DNA from: CAZZNQ01 sp964655775
GTDB taxonomy: Bacteria; Planctomycetota; Brocadiia; SM23-32
Direction: 5' to 3'
Length of the DNA: 31,667 nt
NCBI GenBank assembly: GCA_964655775.1
Contig: CAZZNQ010000047.1
Coordinates: 1-31,667, forward strand
Shown here: positions 24,056-31,667 of the stretch, one piece after another
How the letters are laid out: the number at the start of each line of letters is the position of its first letter
How positions within the stretch are numbered: position 1 is the stretch's first letter
The notes under the pieces: model-generated
Told to the model about the DNA's origin: nothing
The model's input: the letters and a program-made list of their open reading frames with translations, nothing else
The model's database searches: none
Program-made: the position numbers and the translations under genes

Positions 24056-25318
24056 GTGCAGGAAAGCGAAAACCAGGATAGCCACGCTCCACGCCGGACC
24101 GTTCTCTATGAAGCCCATCAGCACCTGGGCGCAAGCATGGTGGAGTTCGCCGGTTGGGAGATGCCCGTGCAGTATGCCGCCGGCATTCTCGCCGAGCACC
24201 GCGCCGTGCGGACCGCGGCCGGCCTGTTCGACATTTCGCACATGAGCGTGCTGGAGGTGACCGGGGCCGACTCGGCGGTCTTCCTCGATCGCCTGCTCGC
24301 CAACCGCGTGGCGCGCCTGCACGTCGGCCGGGCGCAGTACTCGTGCATTCTCGACAGTGATGGTGGGGCCGTAGACGACGTGTTCCTGTACCGGACCGAG
24401 GGCAGCCGGTTCCTGCTGGTGGCGAACGCGGCCAACGCTCAACGAGTGGTGGACTGGATCGGCTCGGCGAGGGCGGGCAAGGTCGATTTGGATACCGAGA
24501 TACCGCCGGCGGATCTGACCGGTGACGTCCGCGTTCGCGACCTGCGACAGGCGGGGGAGGAGAGCCTCGTTTTGCTCGCCCTGCAGGGGCCTGCATCCCT
24601 GGATGTTCTGCAGTCGCTGGCCGGTTCTTCCGCAGACCGCGATGCATCGCAGGAGCTCGCCAGGAACGCCCACGTCGCGGTCGAGCTGGCGTTCGCGCCC
24701 GTCCGTGTGACCGCAACGGGTTACACCGGCGAGGCGCAGGGCTTCGAGCTGTTCGTGCATCCGGACCGTGCGCGGGGGCTGTGGGACGCGATTCTTGACG
24801 CCGGCCTGGCGCAGGGCGTTCTGGCCGCGGGGCTGGGGGCGCGCGATTCGACGCGCATCGAGGCCGGGCTGCCGCTGTTCGGCCACGAGATCGAGGGCAA
24901 CCTGGGCATCTCGATGACCGAGGCCGGCTACGGATGGGTCGTGAAGCTGGACGGCCCGCCGTTCATCGGCCGCACGGCGTACGCGGACCGCGTGGCGCTT
25001 TCCAGGCGTCACCTGCTGAGACTGCGGGGCCGGGGCCGCAAGACCGTGCGCCCCGGACACGCCATCGTCGACGACCGCGGGCGCGCGGTGGGTCAGGTGA
25101 CGAGCTTCGCCTACGTCCACGAGGACATGACCTTCATTGCGCTGGTCTGCGTGGACGAGTGCTTCCAGCCCGAGCCCGGCGACGCCGTGCGTGGCGCGCG
25201 CATCGCGCCGGGCAGGTTGAGCGGTCCGCCCCCGGAGCGCAGCATCGTGCAGCTCACGGCGCTGAAGCGCTTTCCGGGCGAGGCGGAGAAGGACGGCTGG
25301 CCGGATCGGTACCGGTAA
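24056..25318 (+). CDS. gcvT: Glycine cleavage system T protein (aminomethyltransferase)
   Basis: A 420-residue aminomethyltransferase that moves the methylene group from the H protein to tetrahydrofolate, releasing ammonia. 'FAGWEMPVQY' (31-40), 'GLFDISHMSVLEV' (56-68) and the acidic pair D107/D108 in 'GGAVDDVFLYR', matching the catalytic Asp, are all present. A probable folate-site segment 'ATGYTGEAQGFEL' follows in the middle. Compared with E. coli GcvT the protein is longer, with about 15 extra N-terminal residues and a longer C-terminal part. The start is GTG at 24056 behind 'GAGAGGGG'. The gene order H-PA-PB-T puts T last, the reverse of the common T-H-PA-PB order. Confidence 0.92.
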   Translation: MQESENQDSHAPRRTVLYEAHQHLGASMVEFAGWEMPVQYAAGILAEHRAVRTAAGLFDISHMSVLEVTGADSAVFLDRLLANRVARLHVGRAQYSCILDSDGGAVDDVFLYRTEGSRFLLVANAANAQRVVDWIGSARAGKVDLDTEIPPADLTGDVRVRDLRQAGEESLVLLALQGPASLDVLQSLAGSSADRDASQELARNAHVAVELAFAPVRVTATGYTGEAQGFELFVHPDRARGLWDAILDAGLAQGVLAAGLGARDSTRIEAGLPLFGHEIEGNLGISMTEAGYGWVVKLDGPPFIGRTAYADRVALSRRHLLRLRGRGRKTVRPGHAIVDDRGRAVGQVTSFAYVHEDMTFIALVCVDECFQPEPGDAVRGARIAPGRLSGPPPERSIVQLTALKRFPGEAEKDGWPDRYR

Positions 25319-25348
25319 CCGAAGCGCCGTCGGCGCGCCTGTCGCGTT

Positions 25349-25377
25349 TTGACGACGCGGCACGGGCGCGATACAAT
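25349..25377 (+). promoter_or_regulatory. Promoter of the sugar-acid-type operon
   Basis: TTGACG (25349-25354), 17-bp spacer, TACAAT (25372-25377), identical boxes to the znu promoter at 1930. Transcription should begin near 25384, giving a leader of about 85 nt. A small GCGCC-GTC-GGCGC hairpin (25324-25336) lies just before it and may help end the gcv transcript. Confidence 0.75.
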
Positions 25378-25467
25378 GATCCTGTTCCCTCGGGCCGGCC
25401 AGCAGCATCCCCGTCCCGGCCCGGAAGGCCCAATCCGAAGGCAGAAACTCATCTCAGAGGTCGTCGC

Positions 25468-26523
25468 ATGGACAAGGTGAAGGTGGGCATTGTCGGATCA
25501 AAGTTCGCGGCGGGATTCCACGCCGACTGCTATAGCCGCAACGAGAAGGCCGAGGTGGTGGCGGTAGCCGCCATCGACAACCTGGGGCCGTTCTCCGAGG
25601 AATGGGGCATCCCGGACACCTACGAGGACTACAACGAGATGTTCGCCCGGGACGACATTGACCTGGTGAGCGTCTGCGTGCCGAACTTCCTTCATCACGA
25701 CGTGACCGTTGCCGCTGCAAAGGCCGGCAAGGATGTGATATGCGAGAAGCCGCTGGCCACAACCATGGCCGACGCGCGGGACATGGTCGAGGTCTGCCGA
25801 CAGGCCGGCGTCAAGCTCTTCTACGCGGAGGATTGGGTCTTCGCGCCCAGCCTGAACCGCGCCGGGGAGATCATCGCCGAGGGCGGCATCGGCGAGGTGC
25901 TCTACCTGAAGGCCAAGGAGGTGCACAACGGTTCTCACTCGCCCTTCGCCAAGAAGATAAGCACCTGTGGCGGCGGCTCGCTCATCCACCTGGGCATTCA
26001 CCCCGTCGGCTACGCGCTCTACCTGCTCGGCGGACCGCAGAATCCGGTGGCCGAGGTGATCGGCTCCACCAGCGGGGGCCTGGAGAACAACTACGTGCAC
26101 AAGGAGTTCGAGGGCGAGGATTGGGCCGCGGGCATACTCACATTCCAGGACGGCAAACGCGCCTTCGTTGAGGGCAACTACATCACCGTGGGCGGCATGG
26201 ACGATGTCGTGGAGGTATACGGCACCCAGGGCGTCATCAAGGTGAAGCTGACCTTCGGATCGAACCTGGACGTCTATTCGCGCGAGGGATACTCCTACGC
26301 GATCGAGAAGGCGGACTTCACCCACGGCTGGACCAAGCCGGCGGTGGATGAATTCTTCAATCTGGGCTACGTGCCCGAGATCAACTACTTCGTGGACTGC
26401 GTGCTGCAGGACCGAGAGCCGAAGTTCGGCGTCGATGCCGACAGCGGCCTAGCGTGCCTGAGGGTCATCGAGGCCATGTACCGGTCCGCCAAAGAGGGTC
26501 GCACCGTGCAGGGCCCCCTCTGA
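25468..26523 (+). CDS. Gfo/Idh/MocA-family oxidoreductase
   Basis: A 351-residue NAD(P)-dependent oxidoreductase. The N-terminal Rossmann fold starts 'KVKVGIVGSKFAAGFH', and the conserved 'CEKPL' (E93, K94, P95) is present. The segment equivalent to GGGxxxDxGxH reads 'GGGSLIHLGIH' (168-178): H178 is kept, but the usual aspartate position holds H174. Substrates in this family are sugars, inositols or their acids; which one is unknown. ATG 25468 follows 'AGAGGTCG'. First gene of an operon whose later genes are a 2-hydroxyacid dehydrogenase, a KDG-type kinase and a KDPG-type aldolase, suggesting oxidation of a sugar or uronate. Confidence 0.85.
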   Translation: MDKVKVGIVGSKFAAGFHADCYSRNEKAEVVAVAAIDNLGPFSEEWGIPDTYEDYNEMFARDDIDLVSVCVPNFLHHDVTVAAAKAGKDVICEKPLATTMADARDMVEVCRQAGVKLFYAEDWVFAPSLNRAGEIIAEGGIGEVLYLKAKEVHNGSHSPFAKKISTCGGGSLIHLGIHPVGYALYLLGGPQNPVAEVIGSTSGGLENNYVHKEFEGEDWAAGILTFQDGKRAFVEGNYITVGGMDDVVEVYGTQGVIKVKLTFGSNLDVYSREGYSYAIEKADFTHGWTKPAVDEFFNLGYVPEINYFVDCVLQDREPKFGVDADSGLACLRVIEAMYRSAKEGRTVQGPL

Positions 26524-26558
26524 CCCCGTCCCGCAGCACCGGAAAACCGAGCCACATC

Positions 26559-29216
26559 ATGCCCAAATACACCGATTTCGACGTCCCCGTCGAGGTGGCG
26601 GGGATCAAGATGCGCAATCCCTTCTATGTCTCGTCCGGTCCCACCACGATGACGATCGAGCAGCTCGAGCGCATCCAGGAGACCGGCTGGGGCGGCGCGT
26701 CGCTGAAGCTGACCATCGACCCGGTGCCGTACATCAACCGACACCCGCGCTACGGCTATTACCCCGAGAAGACCTTCCTGACCTTCACGGCCGAGCGCAG
26801 GTTGATTCTCGACGAACTGCTGAAGCTGATCGAACAGGGCCGGAAGCGCGCCCCGGAGATCGTGCTCTGGTCCAATATCACCTACGCCGGCGAGGAAGGC
26901 GTGGCCGGGTGGGTAAACATGGCGAAGAAGTGCGAAGAGGCGGGCGTCCACATCAACGAGCTGAACATGTGCTGCCCGAACATGTCGTTCAACGTGGAGG
27001 TGAGCGGCAAGTCCAAGGACGGCCCGAAGACCGGCGCCAGCCTGGGGCAGAACGAGGAGGCCATCGCCCAGATCGTGCGGGCCATAAAGGCCGAGACTTC
27101 CGTGCCGCTGTTCGTGAAGATCACCCCCGAAGGCGGCAACCAGTCGCGGATCGGCCGGGCCGCCATCGAAGCGGGCGCCGACGCCGTGGGCGGAAACGCC
27201 AACCGACTGGGTGTTCCGCCGGTGGACCTCGATAGGCCGACGAAGTCCAGCTTCAGCCTACAGGAAGAGATCAGCATGACCTGCATGAACGGCGAGTGGC
27301 TCAAGCCCCTCGCACTGCGGGACGTGTACGAGATGCGCCGGATGCTGGGCCCGGATGCCGCCATCACAGGCACGGGCGGCGTGCTGGAATGGCAGGATGC
27401 CGTCGAGATGATCATGTGCGGGGCGGACTTGATCGGCATGTGCACGGCCACGCTGGTGAAAGGCTTCGGCTTCATGCCGGAGTTCATTCACGGCTTCAAG
27501 CAGTACATGGAGGAAAAGGGTTATGAGCATCCGCGCGAGATGCGCGACATCCTTGTGCCGGCCATCACTTCGGCTCCGGACCTGACGATCTACCCCGGCC
27601 ACGCGCGCAAGATACGGGAAGGGCTGGTGGCGCCGTGCACGTTCGCCTGCCCGAATTCCGTTCCGGCGCAAGGCTACGTGCGGAAGGTGGCCGCGGAGGA
27701 GTTCGAGGAAGCCTATCAACTCATCATGTTCCGCTCGCCGCTGCAATCCATCTGCGGGAAGATCTGCGATCATCCCTGCGAGACTGAGTGCACGCGCGGC
27801 CTGAAGGACGAGCCGATCATGATCCGGGAGATCAAGCGGTTCGTGCTGGAGATGGCCGAGTGCGAGGGCTGGACGCCGAACATCCTGGACCAGACAGCCG
27901 ACGGGAATGCTCAGAAGGTTGCCGTGATAGGCTCCGGCCCGGCCGGCATCGGCTGTGCCTACGACCTTGCCCGCGCGGGATACGGCGTCACCGTGTTTGA
28001 GGCGTCCGACAAGCTCGGCGGGATGCTGACTTCTGCCATCCCGGCCTTCCGGCTGAGCCGCGAGGACGTCGAGAAGGAGATCGAGGTACTGAAGAAGCTC
28101 GGCGTCGAGTTCCGCACGAACACTGCCTTCGGGCGCGACGTGAGCATCCGAAGCCTGAAAGAGGACGGCTACGCGGCGGTCTTCATCGGCATGGGCACGC
28201 AGGAAGGCGTGAGGCTGGGTATAAAAGGCGAGGATCTGGCTGGCTCGACCAGCGCGGTCGACTTCCTGAAGGCTGTCGGCGACGGCGAACGCCCGGATAT
28301 CGGCAGGAGCGTCGGCGTCATCGGCGGCGGGTTCACGGCCGTGGACGCCGCGCGGGCGGCCGTCAGGCTGGGGGCCAAGGACGTCTACGTCCTCTACCGC
28401 CGCACCAAGGACGAGATGCCGGCCACCGCCGAGGAGATCCGGGAGGCGGAAGAAGAGGGCGTGAAGATCATGTACCTTGTCTCGCCCCAGGAGATCATCG
28501 GCAACGGAAAGGTCGAGCGGATTCGTATGCTCAACTATGTGCTGGGCGACGTGGACGAGTCCGGCAGGCGCCGGCCGCAGGAGGTGCTCGGAACCGAGTT
28601 CACGCTGGCCGTCGACACCGTTGTATCCGCCGTGAGCCAGGGCGTCTCGCCGATGGCGGGGCAGGACCTGGAACTCACGCGCTGGGGCACTATCCAGGTG
28701 GACGAGGAGACGCTCGCGACGAACATCGGCGGCGTCTTCGCCGGCGGCGACTGCGTGCGCGGCCCCCAGAACGTGATCGGCGCCGTCGCGGACGGCAAGC
28801 GCGCCGCGGCGTCCATCGACCGTATGCTGGCCGGGGACGACGCACTGCTGGTCTACGACGCCGAGAAGGTCATGTCCGACAAGGAAATGGTGCTGGGGCG
28901 GACATCCGAGCGGCCCCGCGCGTGGCGGCCGGACCTGCGGACGCGGCCGGCGGCGGAGCGGACCGGTGACTTCGAAGAGTATTCCGAGACCCTCACCGTC
29001 GAAGAGGCGGTGCGCGAAGCGTCGCGATGCCTGGCCTGTGGGTGCGGCGCCGGCTGCGAGGTCTGCGTGGACATCTGCAAGGTCTTCGCCTACAGCATGG
29101 ACCCACAGGGCCGGGCGGTCCTGGACGAGGAGAAATGCCTGGGCTGCGGCATGTGCGCCCATCGGTGCCCGAACCAGAACATTGAGATGGTCCAGACCGG
29201 CACGGAGAACATCTAA
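26559..29216 (+). CDS. PreA–PreT-like fused flavin/iron-sulfur oxidoreductase
   Basis: An 885-residue multi-domain redox enzyme. Residues 1-340 form an FMN TIM barrel like dihydropyrimidine/dihydroorotate dehydrogenase (PreA type). Residues 355-445 resemble the iron-sulfur N-terminal domain of PreT/GltD, with C360, C364, C399, C403, C407, C411. Then come an FAD fold (GSGPAG, 458-463), an NADPH fold (GGGFTAVD, 589-596) and the FAD closing motif 'VFAGGDCV' (726-733). The C-terminus has C824, C827, C829, C833, C836, C840 and a 4Fe-4S set C860, C863, C866, C870. The order differs from animal DPD, where the FMN barrel is internal. The loop holding the catalytic Cys in DPD ('LACGQ') reads 'GASLGQ' here (159-164), so it is unlikely to reduce uracil or thymine. 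ATG 26559 has a weak ribosome site; it starts 35 nt after the previous gene. Confidence 0.8.
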   Translation: MPKYTDFDVPVEVAGIKMRNPFYVSSGPTTMTIEQLERIQETGWGGASLKLTIDPVPYINRHPRYGYYPEKTFLTFTAERRLILDELLKLIEQGRKRAPEIVLWSNITYAGEEGVAGWVNMAKKCEEAGVHINELNMCCPNMSFNVEVSGKSKDGPKTGASLGQNEEAIAQIVRAIKAETSVPLFVKITPEGGNQSRIGRAAIEAGADAVGGNANRLGVPPVDLDRPTKSSFSLQEEISMTCMNGEWLKPLALRDVYEMRRMLGPDAAITGTGGVLEWQDAVEMIMCGADLIGMCTATLVKGFGFMPEFIHGFKQYMEEKGYEHPREMRDILVPAITSAPDLTIYPGHARKIREGLVAPCTFACPNSVPAQGYVRKVAAEEFEEAYQLIMFRSPLQSICGKICDHPCETECTRGLKDEPIMIREIKRFVLEMAECEGWTPNILDQTADGNAQKVAVIGSGPAGIGCAYDLARAGYGVTVFEASDKLGGMLTSAIPAFRLSREDVEKEIEVLKKLGVEFRTNTAFGRDVSIRSLKEDGYAAVFIGMGTQEGVRLGIKGEDLAGSTSAVDFLKAVGDGERPDIGRSVGVIGGGFTAVDAARAAVRLGAKDVYVLYRRTKDEMPATAEEIREAEEEGVKIMYLVSPQEIIGNGKVERIRMLNYVLGDVDESGRRRPQEVLGTEFTLAVDTVVSAVSQGVSPMAGQDLELTRWGTIQVDEETLATNIGGVFAGGDCVRGPQNVIGAVADGKRAAASIDRMLAGDDALLVYDAEKVMSDKEMVLGRTSERPRAWRPDLRTRPAAERTGDFEEYSETLTVEEAVREASRCLACGCGAGCEVCVDICKVFAYSMDPQGRAVLDEEKCLGCGMCAHRCPNQNIEMVQTGTENI

Positions 29217-29265
29217 GGAACGCTGCCGTCGGCCTCACTGCGGCGGCGCCATTCAGGAGCGTGGA

Positions 29266-30246
29266 ATGCCCGAACAGAAGCCGAAAGTCGTTGTGACCGA
29301 CTTGGGTTACGCCACCTACGAGCCCGAGCGGGAGGAGCTTGCCGACGTCGGGGCGGAACTGGTGCTGGCCGAGTGCTCGACTGAGGAAGAGGTCGCCGAG
29401 GCGTGCAGCGATGCCGATGCCGTCATCACGCGCATGGCGCCGGTCGGTGCCTCCGCCATCCAACGCATGGAGAACTGCCGCGTGATATCGCGCTACGGCG
29501 TGGGCGTGGACAACGTGGACGTGGCTGCGGGCACGGCGCGCGGCATCCCGGTCGCCAACGTTCGCGACTACTGCAACGAGGAAGTGAGCGACCAGGCCCT
29601 GGCGCTCCTTATGGCCTGCGCGCGTCGGATCAGCAGCCGCGACCGTCAGGTGCGCGCCGGCATGTGGGACATCGGCTCCAAGGAGCCCGTATACCGGGTG
29701 GCCGGCAAGGTGCTGGGCCTGCTGGGTTTCGGTGCCATCGCGCGCACGCTCCACCGCAAGGTGTCGGGCTTCAACCTGAAAGAGGTGCTGGCCTTCGACG
29801 CGTTCATCCCGGACGCGGAAATCCAGAAGGCGGGCGCGCGGCCCGTTTCCTTGGAAGAACTGCTGGCCGAGTCCGACTACGTCAGCGTGCACGTGCCGCT
29901 CACCGACGAGACGCGGCATATGATCGGCGCCGATGCGTTCGAGACCATGAAGCCTACGGCCATACTGATCAATACGTCGCGGGGCGGCGTTGTCGACACG
30001 GACGCGCTGTATGAAGCACTGAAGGCCGGCCGGATCGGGGCCGCGGGCCTGGACGTCCACGAGCAGGAGCCGCCGCCCGCGGATTACAATCTGTTCGAAT
30101 TGGACAACGTGATACTTACCGACCACATGGGCTGGTACAGCGAGGAATCGCAGTTGGCGCTCCAGCGCACGACGGCCAAGAACGTGGCGCTGGTGCTTGC
30201 CGGAGAGCGACCGCTCTACTGCGTTAACCCGGAGGTACTGGACTGA
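29266..30246 (+). CDS. D-isomer-specific 2-hydroxyacid dehydrogenase (SerA-like)
   Basis: A 326-residue NAD-dependent dehydrogenase of the SerA type without regulatory ACT domain. The cofactor loop is 'GLLGFGAIAR' (151-160), with alanine at the last position of the glycine motif. The catalytic trio is R239 ('NTSRGG'), E268 ('HEQEPP') and H287 ('TDHMGW'). It interconverts a 2-oxoacid and a D-2-hydroxyacid; in this operon a sugar-acid or glycerate-type substrate is likely, serine synthesis less so. ATG 29266 follows 'AGGAGCGTGG'. It lies 49 nt after the previous gene. Confidence 0.88.
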   Translation: MPEQKPKVVVTDLGYATYEPEREELADVGAELVLAECSTEEEVAEACSDADAVITRMAPVGASAIQRMENCRVISRYGVGVDNVDVAAGTARGIPVANVRDYCNEEVSDQALALLMACARRISSRDRQVRAGMWDIGSKEPVYRVAGKVLGLLGFGAIARTLHRKVSGFNLKEVLAFDAFIPDAEIQKAGARPVSLEELLAESDYVSVHVPLTDETRHMIGADAFETMKPTAILINTSRGGVVDTDALYEALKAGRIGAAGLDVHEQEPPPADYNLFELDNVILTDHMGWYSEESQLALQRTTAKNVALVLAGERPLYCVNPEVLD

Positions 30247-30262
30247 TCCGGCCCATGGGCGC

Positions 30263-30280
30263 TTACGCATGCATCCGTAA
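30263..30280. promoter_or_regulatory. Candidate operator: 18-bp palindrome
   Basis: The sequence reads TTACG-CATGCATC-CGTAA. It is a palindrome broken by a single non-pairing position in each arm, centred at 30271/30272 in the 98-bp gap before the kinase gene. Size and symmetry fit a dimeric repressor (LacI or GntR type). No clear promoter hexamers lie next to it, and the head of the operon has no second copy. Confidence 0.4.
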
Positions 30281-30344
30281 TCCTCGCCGCAGTGGCGCGG
30301 GAGGTTCTTGACCGAGAGGAACGATCTCACGGAGGTGACTTGGT

Positions 30345-31475
30345 ATGGCTGACTTGAAGATAAAGACGGCGGAGGAGTGCCGCTACGATGAGGTGTCGCT
30401 GGGCGAGGTGATGATGCGGATCGATCCCGGCGACGTGCCCACCGCGCGCGCCCGCACCGCGAGGATCTGGCACGGCGGCGGCGAGACCAACGTCGCCGAA
30501 GGGCTCGCCTACTGTTTCGGCATGCGCACGGCCGTGGTGACGGCCCTGGTGGACGACGGCATCGGCCGCAACATCGAGAACCAGTTCCGCGAGGCCGGCG
30601 TCGACACCACGAACATCATCTGGTTCAGCAACAAGGGCGATGGCAGATTTTCGACGGACCAGAAGGGCACCATCTGCAACGGCATCAACTTCACCTGGAG
30701 CGGCAAGGGCGTCCTGCCGTCCATGACCGAGTACTATCGCGCCCACACTGCCATCCGCGAGCTGAAGCCGGGCGACGTGGACTGGGCCGGCCTGTTCGGC
30801 CAGGGCGTTCGCTGGTTCCACACCGGCGGCATCTACACGCTGATCTCGCCCACGTCCGGCGCCGTCGCCATTGAGGCGATGGAAGCCGCCGGCGATGCGG
30901 GCACTTTCCGCTCCTTCGACCTGAACTACCGCTCCAAGGTGGAGCCCGACAAGGACCGCGCTCGCGAGCAGAACCGAAAGATCGTCTCGCTCACGGACTT
31001 CCTGGTCGGCAACCAGAGCGACTTTAGCGACGCTCTGGGCGAGGAGTGCCGCTCCGTGGGCAAGGACGAGTCCTTCGACATCTGGTTGGAAGCCTACTCC
31101 GAGATGCTGCGCCGCGTGGCCGGGAAGTATGACAATCTGAAGGTCATTGGCACGCAGCTCCGCGCCGCCCTCAGCGCGGATCGCATCAACTGGGGAGCCG
31201 TGCTCTACGACGCCGAGGCCGACAAGATCCACTTGGGCGTCGTGCGCGAGGGCATCGAGATCGCCGACAGGACCGGCGGCGGCGACTCCTTCATGAGTGG
31301 AACCGCAGCGGCGATCATGAAGGGCAAGTCGCTGGAAGAGGCCGTCCAGTGGGGCGCCGCGCACGGCATCTGCGTGCAGGAGACCCCCGGCGACACCTCC
31401 ATGATCAAGCAGTCCGACGTCGAGAAGGAAGTCAAGCGTGCCCTGACCGGAGGCGGCGTCAGCGCCCTCAGGTAG
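30345..31475 (+). CDS. PfkB-family sugar kinase (KDG kinase-like)
   Basis: A 376-residue ribokinase-family kinase. The substrate-side motif 'GGGETNVA' is at 44-51, and the ATP/catalytic motif reads 'DRTGGGDSFMSG' with the catalytic base D314; the usual GAGD is GGGD here. Overall pattern and the following aldolase gene suggest phosphorylation of 2-keto-3-deoxygluconate or a related deoxy sugar acid. It is longer than typical KDG kinases (about 310 residues), with inserts near 105-155 and 225-250. ATG 30345 follows 'ACGGAGGTGA'. It lies 27 nt before the next gene, so the two are certainly co-transcribed. Confidence 0.85.
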   Translation: MADLKIKTAEECRYDEVSLGEVMMRIDPGDVPTARARTARIWHGGGETNVAEGLAYCFGMRTAVVTALVDDGIGRNIENQFREAGVDTTNIIWFSNKGDGRFSTDQKGTICNGINFTWSGKGVLPSMTEYYRAHTAIRELKPGDVDWAGLFGQGVRWFHTGGIYTLISPTSGAVAIEAMEAAGDAGTFRSFDLNYRSKVEPDKDRAREQNRKIVSLTDFLVGNQSDFSDALGEECRSVGKDESFDIWLEAYSEMLRRVAGKYDNLKVIGTQLRAALSADRINWGAVLYDAEADKIHLGVVREGIEIADRTGGGDSFMSGTAAAIMKGKSLEEAVQWGAAHGICVQETPGDTSMIKQSDVEKEVKRALTGGGVSALR

Positions 31476-31502
31476 AACTCCCTCACACACCGGAGAAACG
31501 GA

Positions 31503-31667
31503 ATGAGCGATTATCAGCGAGACCGCAAACGCGTCGACGCCGCCGTGCGAAAGAGCGGCATCGTCGTTGTGATGAACCAGAGCCATATCAAGAACCCCGA
31601 GCACATGGTCACCACCATGCAGGCCGTCTACGAGGCCGGCTACGTGGCCGAGGTGACCTTCCGCATC
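31503..31667 (+). CDS. KDPG/KHG aldolase-like protein (partial, 5' end)
   Basis: Only the first 55 residues lie in the window. 'AVYEAGYVAEVTFRI' at 41-55 matches the KDPG aldolase segment 'A…AGG…iEvTfR', with E50 corresponding to the active-site glutamate. Such enzymes cleave 2-keto-3-deoxy-6-phosphogluconate to pyruvate and glyceraldehyde phosphate. The preceding kinase gene would make that kind of substrate, which supports the call. The first 28 residues ('YQRDRKRVDAAVRKSG') are somewhat longer than usual. ATG 31503 follows 'CGGAGAAACG'. The rest of the gene runs off the window end. Confidence 0.8.
   Translation, partial: MSDYQRDRKRVDAAVRKSGIVVVMNQSHIKNPEHMVTTMQAVYEAGYVAEVTFRI

Noticed and set aside
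25324..25350. Intrinsic terminator after gcvT
   Set aside because: The stem is only 5 bp and the T-run is 11 nt away and belongs to the next promoter; too weak to annotate as a terminator.

Overview
The window is GC-rich, densely coding bacterial chromosome with 25 protein genes (the last one cut by the window end). No rRNA, tRNA, CRISPR array, phage or plasmid genes were seen. The organism is unknown. The gene set (two-gene glycine decarboxylase, PHP-domain/glycosyltransferase hybrids, type I phosphodiesterases ending in a 'LRDLGYV'-like tail, many exported proteins of unknown function) and a noncoding tract reading 'YKTNPF' at 47-724 recall Planctomycetota or a related phylum. That placement is from memory of such genomes and is an inference.

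Layout. 1-720: noncoding, with strong hairpins and a decayed 30-nt tandem repeat. 784-1892: promoter and an M14 zinc carboxypeptidase-like gene. 1930-4938: zinc-uptake operon, namely a small ribbon-helix-helix/zinc-finger regulator followed by znuA, znuC and znuB. 4936-5213: a 278-bp MITE-like element whose inverted-repeat ends supply the TAG stop codons of both znuB and the convergent xthA. 5211-7707 (minus): xthA downstream of a GT-C glycosyltransferase. 7809-14055 (plus): type I phosphodiesterase-like protein, exported six-hairpin protein, Eis-like acetyltransferase and glycoside-hydrolase-like protein. 14071-17686 (minus): PAP2 phosphatase, GT4 glycosyltransferase and a PHP protein carrying only half of a GT-B fold. 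17810-19213 (plus): processive GT2 membrane glycosyltransferase. 19221-20591 (minus): exported protein of unknown function. 20758-25318 (plus): glycine cleavage operon gcvH-gcvPA-gcvPB-gcvT. 25349-31667 (plus): operon of a Gfo/Idh oxidoreductase, a large PreA-PreT-like flavin/iron-sulfur enzyme, a D-2-hydroxyacid dehydrogenase, a KDG-kinase-like PfkB kinase and the start of a KDPG-aldolase-like gene.

How they work together. The znu genes make a complete zinc ABC importer, probably controlled by the zinc-finger regulator encoded first in the operon. The 6-19 kb block looks like envelope glycan or lipid-glycan metabolism (three glycosyltransferases of different folds, a PAP2 phosphatase, a phosphodiesterase). 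The gcv operon encodes the H, P (two subunits) and T proteins; the L protein is elsewhere. The final operon looks like sugar-acid catabolism ending in a KDPG/KDG-type kinase and aldolase, but with an unusual large redox enzyme whose active-site loop differs from dihydropyrimidine dehydrogenase.

Ten sites match a standard housekeeping promoter (TTGACA-like, 16-18 bp, TANNNT-like), and most sit exactly at the heads of the transcription units inferred from gene order. Start codons were chosen from ribosome-binding sites, gene overlaps and family N-termini. Domain assignments come from reading motifs by eye, without database searches.
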